Source of the DNA: Phoronis australis | Lineage: Eukaryota; Phoronida; Phoronidae | Length of the DNA stretch: 54,631 nt | Assembly: GCA_002633005.1 (NCBI GenBank) | Contig: NMRA01000391.1 | Coordinates: 126,001 to 180,631 of the forward strand | Reading direction: 5' to 3' | Part shown: in pieces, positions 1-21,706 of the stretch | How positions within the stretch are numbered: the stretch's first letter is position 1 | How the letters are laid out: every line of letters begins with the position of its first letter | Position numbers and translations under genes: made by a program | The notes under the pieces: model-generated | Database searches by the model: none | Told to the model about the DNA's origin: nothing | What the model saw: the letters and a program-made list of their open reading frames with translations, nothing else

Positions 1-1797
1 ATGTGTCGTTTCTCACCTTCCTCACAGGTAAACGCGAGACCTCTCGGCAAGGTGGGGTTGACCGTATAAGAGACGATGTGGATATAGAGCGATTAAGATT
101 GTAAAAAAGACTAATTAAATCGGGTGGTATTCTCCTTTAATGTGAATTAAACTGTCCTAACAGTGGCTGATATTTCCTGTGCATCCCTTCTGTTCACATG
201 GGGGCAGTTGTACTAAGATTGTGTTGGGTTGATATTGTCTAGGCAGCTACTTGGATCCAATCTCCTTGTTCCTGGGCTATGTGTGGTAGAGCAACTGCCA
301 CCATGTCACTTGGGTCTTGATACCAGTTGTCCTGTGTTAAAGGTTCACTCATTGATGAGTGACATGTGGTCCTGTTTGTTTTAGTAAAAGGTCAAGGGTT
401 ATCGGCACAATTTCACACTGTCTCCTTAAAAGCTGCTGGTTATAATCAGAAAGGACAGTTTATTGTCTGAGGCTGCCAAAGTCTCCTATCCAGGTTTCAA
501 CTGTTTTGGTACTTAGTATAAGGTAGTGGTTGAAGCTGCTGGTTCATTTTTGGTTGATAAACTTACGACTTAGCTTGCAGGTCTAGGTGTGTAGAGGTGG
601 AAAGATGATTTGGCCTTCTGTGTGGGATATTTTGATGATATTCCTCTGCTATGACAGGAAGTCTATGAAAAATACCCTTCCTCGAACTGTAAACCCTTGA
701 CTCAAACTCAAAAACTAATTAATTAAGAATCAAATTTAGGACAAAGTTTTCTAGTAGCGTAGTATATCTTGCTTTGAAGTTGAAGTTGGATGGCCTAAAA
801 TATCACAATGCAAATTTTCAGTAAGAGAGTTCCTGCCTCCGTTCTCAATTGTGAGGATGCCAGTATTGCAGATCTGTACTGCTACAATATGGATGTCAGC
901 AAAATATTGCAAGCAAACTTGGCATGTTTAACCTTAGGCTTGCTGATCTTTAGAAATATCCTGAGATAGAATAGTTGCTGCTGCATCTGTCTCTAGGGAT
1001 GGCAGTTAAAGTTCAAAGTGTTCAGTCCTGTCAGATTAATTTGTTGCTTATTTGCAGATGAGCATTAACTTGTTTCAGAACTGTTCAAGTGTTAAGCGCC
1101 AGTTTAACTTTACACTGTGCATGCCAGTCAACCTGTACTATGACCTTTCTTCATTCAATCAACCTGTTTACAGTAAAGATTGGTGTTATCAATGAGCTGT
1201 TTCCACATTGGCCTTGACATGACCTTCAGTTCAGTGTTTCGTGCTAGATCTACCTGAACACTATTACAGGGTGTATCATGTTTGTGATTCAGAATTGTTA
1301 TAATTTCTGAATAGTACAGCATGTCCATGAATCAGTCGTGCCTGCCGTTGTGTATTGATTTCCTGTTCAGAACTTGGAAGCCAATTTGCTCTCTGTCAAA
1401 AACAATGAAGAGTAGTGTGTCAAATTTACGTAACAGCACCTGTGCAGATTACATAACATAAACTGAGAAAATCTATTAAATACTGTACTGCAACTGAAGT
1501 ATTATTGACTTTCCCCTTGGCTAAATTTTCTGTCACTGTAGTCCCATTATCACAAAGCTCCTCACAAGGTACAAAGTAATGTGATCAAGAGTAAGAGGAA
1601 TTTAATGTGGCACAAATCCACACATGTGTCAACTTGTGGCTTCACTGTTCTGTGTCAACTTCTCCAGTGCTCCACTGTGGGCCAGTGTAAATGGGAGTTG
1701 ACATGTGTTGTGTGAACTTGCTTCCTTGTCTAATGTATTCGTGTAAATGCAGTAAATGGCCCAATGCACTTCGTTGTACAGTGACCAATTGTTACAG
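1..1797. other. 5' flank or upstream intron of the MARK gene
   Basis: No exon can be supported here. The kinase gene must have at least one more exon upstream, because its first visible exon begins at a splice acceptor. Positions 1-27 read as nine codons ending in CAG followed by GTAAAC, so an upstream exon could end at 27 in the right phase, but nine codons with no recognisable homology are not enough to call it. The rest is AT-rich sequence without long open frames or recognised repeats. Confidence 0.5.
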
Positions 1798-13221
<11,424 letters not shown>

Positions 13222-14078
13222 TGGTGCAATGGATCAGACTAGTTTGTATAAAATGAATAAGTAGGAAAGTAATTGTGTGGTATTTAACTGAGTAAGTATA
13301 GAAGTCTGAAGATCATGTTGTATTATATCTCATAAAAGTGCATAAATTCATTGCTTAGGTATAGTTGATTGTTCTCCTTGGGTTTATAATTAGACGTAGA
13401 GCTGTTTTGGCTCTTCTTATGACATGGTCCCATTCAACTGTGCCTAGTGTTTGATTTATTAACAGAATTGACCAATCATGGTACTGGCCACTCACCGTCA
13501 TTGAATTGTTGAAACACTGATGGTTACCAGCCATTGATTAGGTCACTCTTTAACAACTTACTGTTGTTACATTATAGTTTTACACGTTGGAATGGAAAAC
13601 TCTGTCTTGTCAGCTTTTTGTAGAAGTCTGTGGCAAAGCCTTCACTAAATTAACCCCCTTGCTTGTGTGTCTTGCTTTGTCAAGAAAGCAATGATCTGTG
13701 AAATTTTATATTTTGAAGTTGATCAGCACTTAAGCTCTGGCTTGCTGTTCACAATTGAGGAAGCAACTTTCTTATAAAAATTTGAAGGTGCACAAATATA
13801 ACCCAGTCATAGGTACAATCCAGTCCCGAGGCTTAGTGCAAGGTTACAGCTGATTTGTGATTTTTGTAAAATGTACTATTGAAAATTGTTGTATTAGTCC
13901 TAGATGTCACACATTATAGTACGAGTCACATACTAACTGTACAATTAATGCTAAGTGCACAGCAGCTAGGATAAGTTCTGTATACTTAGTGCAAGGAATT
14001 GACAACTATGGGTTTTTGAATGTTTATTAATTACTGAAGCACGCAAATTGGGCAATACTATTCACCTCCTAGTGATGA

Positions 14079-14084
14079 AATAAA
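14079..14084 (+). terminator. Candidate MARK polyadenylation signal
   Basis: Canonical AATAAA about 860 bp after the MARK stop codon. Placement is by motif only, and alternative sites are possible. Confidence 0.4.
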
Positions 14085-15056
14085 GACAGATCACAGTTGT
14101 ATAAATTATTTTAACATCCTTGTATCGGTCATTTGTTACGCAAAATGAAAATGTTTACACACTATTGTGCTTATGCATTGCACAGATATTAAGACTACTC
14201 CACAAAGTTCGCCTCCACAAACAGTATTGCACAAAGAGAACCATTTCACTATTCAACAGCATTACCCAACATTCATTGAGGTGCAATTTACACAATTGGG
14301 ACAAGGTTTCCACTCCACTTGAAAAAGGATAACAATTGTTACCTAACGTGGAAAACTTGTAAAAATGTTAGAAGCGACAAGACACATGGAAATGCTCACT
14401 TTGGGTGTCATCTTGAGAATTCAGACCTTCCGTCATGCTCTGTAGCAACCACTACAGCAAAAATTCTTGAATTAGAGACAAAAACAACTGCCAAAGCTAC
14501 CATATTTCTATTTCAGCTAACCATGCTGCAAAAGCTCAAATTTTTACCAAATGTACACAATGAGAATTTATTTTTTCTGAAGCTATTTTTGTTGAGAAAA
14601 TAAAATTTCACCTCCACTTGGAAAACTAACAGAAACTAGAATTGAAACCAAATGAGTCCAAAATGAGTTTGATAGTTGGAACCCAGCACCAACAACAATC
14701 TGGCCAAAAGTACATTCTATAATGTGCGTCCCTGGTGGTGATGCGTATTGGCTTGTATACTTGGGTAATGGCAACAAAACGCAAAACATGTTGCGCAATC
14801 TTGGGGAGTTAGTAGACAATACACTGGGCACGCTGTTGTTACAGATTTGATAAGTCTAGTAGAAAAAGTGAAAACAAACGTCTGTTTGGGAACTTAATAA
14901 ATCTCAGCTTAATGCTAAAGAACATGAAATAGCGTCTTCTGCCAAAGACCCTAGCATCATGACCAGATTTGCCTGACTGAATGACCCCAAATAAAATATT
15001 CCACGACTCGACAGTTTTAAGTCCTATGCTGCACTAATCTGGTCAAGCTGAAACAG

Positions 15057-15062
15057 TTTATT
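15057..15062 (-). terminator. Candidate RAB3GAP2 polyadenylation signal
   Basis: TTTATT on the + strand reads AATAAA on the minus strand, about 155 bp downstream of the RAB3GAP2 stop. Called from motif and position only. Confidence 0.4.
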
Positions 15063-15217
15063 TAAATCAAGTTAGTGACAGCAAATCTTCCTGTTACACA
15101 ACTGTGCCATTATGTAATTGCGAACACCAACTTCCCATATCAAAATGACTTCTACCCCAAAACATGAATCAAAGCAATGCATTCCATGTGGCTTCAATAC
15201 ATGGTCTGAAATCTGAT

Positions 15218-18200
15218 TTACTGCAAAGACTGAACCAGTTCTACCAATGAAATTGCCATTTCATATTCTGAATGTCCTTCAGCCAGATTGTTTACAGTTT
15301 GTGCCACAAGCTTGGCAGTGTCCATCAAGGGTACATTGGCATGGCGCAGTTGACTGGAGTCCAAACTTTTCAGCCATGTGCTGAGCTTTGGGGACATTCT
15401 AGACAAAATTTCTGAGCTTCCAGGTGGATCACAACGTAAAGTGAAATGGTTAAGTCGCAAGCCGCAGGTGAGAAGGAGCTGTGATCCCATGACCTCATGG
15501 TCAGTAATGGCAAGCAGGCTCTCTTCTGCCATCCTGTCGTATCCACTTGAATAAAGCTCCTGCACATATTGCCTTCTGTAATATTCTGGGTCTATTTGAA
15601 AGTCCTTCGCCAAAGACATCACTAAATGGTACCACCTCATTAACAGGCTTTTGAAGTCGTTCCCCATTTCTCTGTCTTCATCAAGAGGAAGGACACAAAC
15701 GGCCTCAGTTAGGACTCTGCCCAGAAATAGTCTACGCTTATTGCAAATAGTCACGTCCATGTCTTTGGAGAAGTAAGGATGCGATGTCAACTCGACAAAA
15801 AGAGCCTTTTGCCCCTTGCTGTCAAAAAGTGACAGTGGTTTGGCAGACTTCATAGAGAAGGTAGAAATGGCAAGAAGAAGCACAGCTAAGTGATAGTGAT
15901 GTTTGAGCAGTATGTAGTTAGTGCTGGGTTGGTCAATAGCTAGTTCAACTAGTGAGACAGTCCCGTGGCTTTGATTCCACAGCTCATCAGCATTAAACAC
16001 TGGCACATCATTTGCATCACAATTTGCCTGCATGAAAATATCCAGCAGTTCACATACAGACTCCAAGAAGTGCTTCAAGCAAGTGTCGGTCATCCCAACA
16101 TCACGCTTACAAAGTCGTTCTTTGGGGGCCTTGCCCACCTTCTCCATTAGGGTTGCTGCTGCAGAAACATTCTTTGCAATGAACACTGACCACATTAAAC
16201 TGCACGTTCCATGCTGAAGTACGGAGTTCTGTACGAGCTTCAGGAAATCAATGGCCTTCGATAAGTTTGCGTGAAGTTCAACATCTTTGTTCCACAAAAC
16301 TGTGTACTCCCAGCAACAGTTAATCATCAAAGCGTCATGTGTCAAACTCTTAGGAAAGTGTGCATACACATTAGCCATTCTCTCCACAATCTCTTTTCCC
16401 ATTAGCTCCCCAGATTGCTGTTCGTGACTACTTGACACAGCTGTCTCACTTTTAATCACATCAGAAGGTCGGAGACTCTTAGAAGCAACCCATTTTGCAA
16501 TAACCTCAGGAACAATACCCTTGCCCCCTTCTAAAATCTTGGCAACAGATACATCATGAGCTAATTCTTGCCCAGATCGAAACAAACTGGACAAAACCAG
16601 GCAATCCTCGAGTCTCCGTATCAACGTGTTACACTCTTCCACCTCAAAACTGACACTCTCCCAACCAGAATGCAGTTCTTCGCTTGACGAATGTTGCGCC
16701 TGACTCCTGTCATAAGACAGGCAGCGACAGACAAGACTCATGGTAAGGGCTGCAGACAAGTGTGTAGCTCTGGTTAGTTTGGTCTGCATTTGTCTCCACC
16801 AGGTGCCCTCATCTGTCTTCTGTTCAGTTTCACTTGCGCTTGACAACATTTTCAATAACACCAATAAACCTCTACATTGCGAAAGTGATTTGTCATCTTC
16901 CATAAGCCAGTAGTCAGCGAATAACACAATTAGACTCGACAAAGATATTCCTAACTCTTGCAAAGTGGACTGCAACTGGGGACACAGCTCAGGATTTTGT
17001 ATCACGGCAGAAAATAAAAACTGCGCCAATTTGAAACCTCTGTCTGCAGGCAGATCAGGTTTCAGTTTGATATAGTCATTCTCTGCACGCCCAGTTGGAC
17101 AAATGAAACACCCAAGAAACAACGACACATCTAACTGATTTTTTGATTCAAAGTGAACGTGTTTAGTGGTATTTGGCACTATGTAACAATCCAGTAATTG
17201 ATTCATTGTTTGTGTTTGATCAGCTGACATGCCTAAAACGACAGGAAGTTCCTCCAAGCCAGTTTGATTAGTCTCAGCATCAGTATCAAGGTCTAATATT
17301 ATGGAGTACGCATCTAAGAGCTTAAGCTGGTACTGACAAAACTGTCTCAGAATGTTACCCTCAACATCCAAGTTGTTGGATTCATCAGACAACGGGTGGG
17401 GACGGGAACTGGTCAGAACTGCGTGGAAAATGTAAGACAGGTCATCAGCAGTGAACACTCTCATCTGGACAATACGCTCAAGAGCTTGTTTCACAATACC
17501 AGGGGTCTTTATGGTAACAATAAGCTCCTTTATTTGAGTTCTATCTCCACTTTTGTCCTTCAAGCAGGCAACTATTTTTCTGTAGAGGTGAAGATCTCTT
17601 GCCCTTTTACTGTTCTTTTCATCCAGAGACAAGTGAAATGGGATATTGATCACCTTGATCACACCTTCTGAATCAACCAGAAAGCATGGGAAGACTTTAC
17701 ACTTAATCATGCGACATGTGACATTGTTGAGACCCATAATGCCATGGTCAGGATATAATAGTTGGCAGCCCTTGCTAACATTAAACGCGGCAACACGATC
17801 ACCCATCTGAGCTGTCCATACTTCAAGTATGCCACGTCGTGGGGCATAAATGACTAGAAACACGGCAACCTTGGAGCTTTTGTCTTCCTTAACTTGGATC
17901 CAAGCAACTTGTGCATCTCGATAGCCCTTCCAAACACGCACAGCTAAACCTTTGTGTAAATCGACCAATATCACTCGACCAAAGCTGTCACACGTGGCAG
18001 CTAAATTATAGTGTGGAGAAAGTGCAATTGACTCACCGCATCGTCGTACATCTGGTAGGCCATATTTTAGTCGTAAAGGAGTCGCTGGCTCAACCTTCAC
18101 CTTAGCTTTATCTTTGTGGTCATCTGCTGGTTTACTACCAAAACCAAACCATTCTCCAGCCACAGAAACTTTACTAAATAGAGCAGATTTCAATTTGCTG

Positions 18201-19177
18201 GCAACAGCATATGCCATATCAGTTAGTAATGGTTGACCCGATCCTTCAATGACATCATAAAAGCCTAAAAAGGGACTTGTGCCCACTGTGGCATAGAGTG
18301 AATGAGCTGGAGCTGATGGCTTGATAACGGCATTAAAACCATCTATGATTGATGCTTTCTGCATTTGATCAAAGGTTGTGTCTGAGACCAAGCCACTACT
18401 GACGTGGTCAACAAGCTGTGACTGACCATGAAAGCCCCACTTCTTGTAGGCTAATGGTGGTGGCTGCACAGCCTCGCCACCACTAGCAACTGCTCTGGCT
18501 ACTTGGTTTCTACAGGCACGCAGGCACTGAAATAGACTGAACCCATCAATTGTAACAATAGCCCTTGGGAATAGTATAGTTAATTCTTCCTGTTGCTCAA
18601 CCACTGCTGAATACCTCGGTGTTTCATATGTCCTACATTTCAGTTTAAGCACACGTTCTTCATGAAGAAGCTGTGACAACAGTAATGTGCCAGATTCCGA
18701 ATACATGTGAACAGAGCCTGACGAGAACCCGACTATGACACAAACCCAGTCTGGCGTCCATTGGTTACTCCGCTTTTGTGATGCCAACGGTAAACACAGA
18801 ATGTCAGTAACAACTTGCCCATCTTCCTGACAGACACTGCCACTCCATACGACCTCAAATTTACCAGGTCGCTGTTCATCATCGTAGTCCCATTTGTTAT
18901 CAAGTATGACAAGTTTCTCCTTGTACCCCACAGCCATGCAGTCAAGAGTAGGTGATACACTAACACAGCACTGCTGAAGCCAGTTGGGCTCATCAGTTTT
19001 TCCCCTCTCTTCCTCGTGGGTCTCTTCATCCTCTATCTCCCAGTCCTGGTCCCACTGGTCATCCTCCATGGGGTCATCACTGACCACCGTCTGAATGACG
19101 TTCAGCTGGGGAAACAGGAACTTTTTGATTTGGTTCACATCCAGCAAGGAGGAGATTTCCTCTAATGTGCAAGACAT
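15218..19177 (-). CDS. RAB3GAP2: Rab3 GTPase-activating protein non-catalytic subunit, single-exon CDS
   Basis: This 1319-residue protein matches the RAB3GAP2 family end to end (the human protein is about 1390). It pairs with RAB3GAP1; the complex is a GAP for Rab3 and an exchange factor for Rab18, acting in exocytosis and at the ER and lipid droplets. Recognisable family blocks are an acidic N-terminus (DDQWDQDWEIEDEE), CRTYETPRYS, PPPLAYKKWGF near residue 245, VEPATPLRLKYGLPD near 365, FLVIYAPRRGILEVW near 450, IMGLNNVT near 490 and KPLSLFDSKG near 1115. The N-terminal half is the beta-propeller-like RAB3GAP2_N region and the rest is helical. The first ATG is used, preceded by a likely 5' UTR splice acceptor at 19233. 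Having no intron in a 4-kb CDS is odd beside intron-rich neighbours. The frame has no stop or frameshift, so the gene looks functional. Confidence 0.97.
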   Translation of the reverse strand: MSCTLEEISSLLDVNQIKKFLFPQLNVIQTVVSDDPMEDDQWDQDWEIEDEETHEEERGKTDEPNWLQQCCVSVSPTLDCMAVGYKEKLVILDNKWDYDDEQRPGKFEVVWSGSVCQEDGQVVTDILCLPLASQKRSNQWTPDWVCVIVGFSSGSVHMYSESGTLLLSQLLHEERVLKLKCRTYETPRYSAVVEQQEELTILFPRAIVTIDGFSLFQCLRACRNQVARAVASGGEAVQPPPLAYKKWGFHGQSQLVDHVSSGLVSDTTFDQMQKASIIDGFNAVIKPSAPAHSLYATVGTSPFLGFYDVIEGSGQPLLTDMAYAVASKLKSALFSKVSVAGEWFGFGSKPADDHKDKAKVKVEPATPLRLKYGLPDVRRCGESIALSPHYNLAATCDSFGRVILVDLHKGLAVRVWKGYRDAQVAWIQVKEDKSSKVAVFLVIYAPRRGILEVWTAQMGDRVAAFNVSKGCQLLYPDHGIMGLNNVTCRMIKCKVFPCFLVDSEGVIKVINIPFHLSLDEKNSKRARDLHLYRKIVACLKDKSGDRTQIKELIVTIKTPGIVKQALERIVQMRVFTADDLSYIFHAVLTSSRPHPLSDESNNLDVEGNILRQFCQYQLKLLDAYSIILDLDTDAETNQTGLEELPVVLGMSADQTQTMNQLLDCYIVPNTTKHVHFESKNQLDVSLFLGCFICPTGRAENDYIKLKPDLPADRGFKLAQFLFSAVIQNPELCPQLQSTLQELGISLSSLIVLFADYWLMEDDKSLSQCRGLLVLLKMLSSASETEQKTDEGTWWRQMQTKLTRATHLSAALTMSLVCRCLSYDRSQAQHSSSEELHSGWESVSFEVEECNTLIRRLEDCLVLSSLFRSGQELAHDVSVAKILEGGKGIVPEVIAKWVASKSLRPSDVIKSETAVSSSHEQQSGELMGKEIVERMANVYAHFPKSLTHDALMINCCWEYTVLWNKDVELHANLSKAIDFLKLVQNSVLQHGTCSLMWSVFIAKNVSAAATLMEKVGKAPKERLCKRDVGMTDTCLKHFLESVCELLDIFMQANCDANDVPVFNADELWNQSHGTVSLVELAIDQPSTNYILLKHHYHLAVLLLAISTFSMKSAKPLSLFDSKGQKALFVELTSHPYFSKDMDVTICNKRRLFLGRVLTEAVCVLPLDEDREMGNDFKSLLMRWYHLVMSLAKDFQIDPEYYRRQYVQELYSSGYDRMAEESLLAITDHEVMGSQLLLTCGLRLNHFTLRCDPPGSSEILSRMSPKLSTWLKSLDSSQLRHANVPLMDTAKLVAQTVNNLAEGHSEYEMAISLVELVQSLQ

Positions 19178-19232
19178 TGTGAGTCACCAGCTAACAATGT
19201 TACTGAGTAGTTCTGACAAGCCTCTTGATAAC
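19178..19232 (-). other. RAB3GAP2: RAB3GAP2 5' UTR exon 2 (leader just before the ATG)
   Basis: Read on the minus strand, CTGATTTTCAG ends at 19233, giving a good pyrimidine-rich acceptor 55 bp before the start codon. A possible 5' UTR exon 1 would end at 20282, where a GTAAGA donor follows on the minus strand, but its start is not visible. If so, the gene has one intron, confined to the 5' UTR. Confidence 0.5.
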
Positions 19233-20007
19233 CTGAAAATCAGAATACGAGTATTAGATTGAGAAATGCACAACTACAAATTCTGAACTTTTTCCTGACT
19301 GTATGTAATTAAACGTGCTTCTATTACACACAAGAGACTTGAATGTCAGAAATCTGGCATAATCGACGTTTTAGTTTTACTGCTCTTCTCTTTGAAACAT
19401 ACTAACCAAACAAGTACAAATGATATCACTGACAACTTGTTAAGCATCATCAGTATATCTATGTTGTGCCATGGATGCGGCAGAAGTCTCATCAAATCTC
19501 ATTATGAGCTTAGGGGTACACGTGAAGTGTTCTCTCATGGGCATAAGTGGGAATTAACCAATGATGTCATGCAAGAAAACAAGATTTGAAATGATTCGTA
19601 AGGATTGCACATTATGAAACAACAAAATGTAGATCTCTATGCTGAAAGTCAGTAAGGTCTGTGTGACGTTATCAGTTTGCTTTCTTCACAACACTTAAGA
19701 AAAAATTGTGACCGTTTACTATCTAAACCAGAGAATCTCGATCACAGATACTAGGGGTTCCTAGATACAAGTCCAGGAAAAGAAATTTTACATAAAATAT
19801 TTAGGTCACAGTAGCGACTAACAGGGAGTGGATTGTGAGAATAGATTTGATATTAACCTCAAAATATCTATTTACCTGAATGATATCAGGGTAGCATTGA
19901 TGCTTTGGCGAAGAGGAAGAGTCGTCACATTAACACAAGGCAGTCTGAAAATTTATACCACAATATTAGCGTCAAATGGCAGATACAACTGTGTAATAAC
20001 CCATAAA

Positions 20008-20029
20008 GTTATCTCACTAGTGAGATAAC
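20008..20029. repeat. 22-bp perfect palindrome
   Basis: GTTATCTCACTAGTGAGATAAC equals its own reverse complement. It sits 6-12 bp beyond the 3' end of the tRNA-like sequence at 20035-20115 and may be part of that element. Confidence 0.8.
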
Positions 20030-20034
20030 GATTT

Positions 20035-20115
20035 GGCGGGAAACCGAGGACGGAGTCGAACCCGGGACCTTGAGTTTGCTGGTCACCGACCTTAACCACT
20101 ACACCACGCAGAGGC
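20035..20115 (-). repeat. tRNA-like sequence with Pol III A and B boxes (SINE head or tRNA pseudogene)
   Basis: The minus strand reads GCCTCTGCGTGGTGTAGTGG at its start. It has an A-box-like TGGTGTAGTGG at 20096-20106 and a B box GGTTCGACTCC at 20052-20062. The T-stem pairs poorly and no canonical seven-base anticodon loop with T33 fits, so a working tRNA is unlikely. A tRNA-derived SINE or decayed tRNA is the better call. No poly(A) tail is obvious. Confidence 0.6.
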
Positions 20116-20660
20116 TGACGTCATCAAGAGTGAAAATAGAATACTTAAATGAGCACGCGCAATAATCGCACGTTCAACAAACCGCATTGTACTGTACTTG
20201 TACGCTACGAAAAATAAGACACATAATTTCCATAAAAATGATATCTTAATTCAGTGAAATTTTTCTCTCATGTCCTCTTACTTGTAAATCACCGATCTCC
20301 AGTTTGAATGCGGGTATCGTGTCGTCAGGATCTTTGACTTGAGAATTATATTCAGTTACCAGTGGTAACCTACTTTAGCAGACGATAATTTCCCGGTCGA
20401 AGCTTAGCGTGTAAAAAACGTGTTTTAAGCTATAATAGTTGCTTAACCTTAATTTAGAGATTCACTTCATTTCTATTTTGTTTTAATTTCCAATTGGTTT
20501 TGAGTATAAGCATTATTTGACAAAAATAGCTCGGCTTTTCTTAAAAGGTCACGACCTCCGACCCCGGGCCTCTGACATAGAAAGTAGTTACAAAGCCGAG
20601 GCGAGTCGAGAAAGGTAGATCGATTCATTGCAATGTTTCTCGTTTAGTATGTGGTATAAA

Positions 20661-20822
20661 TAGATTATTACATGTTCTCAGTCGTTATCCCCCTTATCTA
20701 GAGCCCTCGTGGATTTTGGAGAATTATCACCCTCGGGGCTGACGCCCCTCGGGCGATAATTCTCCAAAATCCACTCGGGCTCTAGATAACGGGGGATAAC
20801 GACTTCGCCATGTAATAATCTA
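20661..20822. repeat. ~160-bp palindromic element (hairpin MITE)
   Basis: The two halves are reverse complements about a centre near 20741. The outer arms share TAGATTATTACATG, the middle arms GTCGTTATCCCCC and TTATCTAGAGCCC, and the inner arms GTGGATTTTGGAGAATTATC. The loop is CTGACG between GGGG and CCCC. A few mismatches break the symmetry. It encodes no protein and resembles a foldback transposable element. Confidence 0.85.
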
Positions 20823-21706
20823 TATATATCACACCAGTCTTGAGAATTTTGGCATTAATGTGTGTGTCGGTGTGTGCAGGAATGCAAAAAATTCAATGAA
20901 AGTCACAAAACACCAGACATCAAGTAGCAGCTCCATCCGGAGTGTTCAGGCAGGGAAGCAGCCCATCCCCAAATCTGGCAACAATCACATGTTATTTTCA
21001 GAGCCTATATCTGCATGGCGACATTGAGCAACAGAGCAAGGCAATTTTTGAGGCAGTATACGGATCATATTTTAGCCAATGAACGCTAAACATTCAAGAG
21101 ATAATGTTTTCCAAGCCACTAAAAGTGGACGTGTCACTTTTCCTGCAGTAAAACTACGAATGAAAAGGTTATGACAGCAAACAGACCGAACAGAGAACAA
21201 CATAATTTATGTTGATTTAGGTGCTTTGTCTGGGGAATATTGTCACATGGTTTTGAAACTGGGTAACAATTCAGGACTTGAAAAGTAGATGTAGGAAAAT
21301 GCCGGCGAATATTTGACAAACGATTATTACTAATTTGAAAGAATAACAGGTCCGTCACCTGCTAGCGTTTTTGCTTCAATTTTCAAGGTGCTTATATCTG
21401 CTTCAAGCAAATGATAGCAGTAAACTGAATCAGAGATTCAGCATGTTTTATAATCTGGAAAAACACAACACCTGAAAAGTGAAACAGTTAGTGTAAGTAA
21501 CTTGATTATAATCTCAAAAGATAAGCGTGGTTCGGATACTGCACTTAGCCACCAATTATCAGTTAACTGCAGACAGTTAACAAAGAGAACACAGTGCAGA
21601 CTGCAGAGTGCCTCGGAAAATGCTTGAAAATAGCAATTTGTGCAAAAAAATAAAAACAAATATAATGCTCAATCACCATTTTAACCAAAGATAAAACCAA
21701 GCATGT

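Larger units (their letters stand above)
13222..15217. other. Convergent 3' UTRs of MARK (+) and RAB3GAP2 (-)
   Basis: There is no convincing coding sequence. From the left this holds the MARK 3' UTR, with a candidate polyadenylation signal AATAAA at 14079-14084. From the right it holds the RAB3GAP2 3' UTR, with TTTATT at 15057-15062 (AATAAA on the minus strand), about 155 bp past its stop. The ~0.95 kb between these signals contains only short frames that resemble nothing known. Confidence 0.6.

Noticed and set aside
1-27. Possible upstream MARK exon ending in TCACAG before GTAAAC
   Set aside because: Phase would fit the exon at 1798, but nine codons with no similarity and a cut-off start cannot be supported.
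20035-20115. Functional tRNA gene
   Set aside because: A and B boxes are good, but the T-stem has only two or so pairs and no valid anticodon loop can be drawn.
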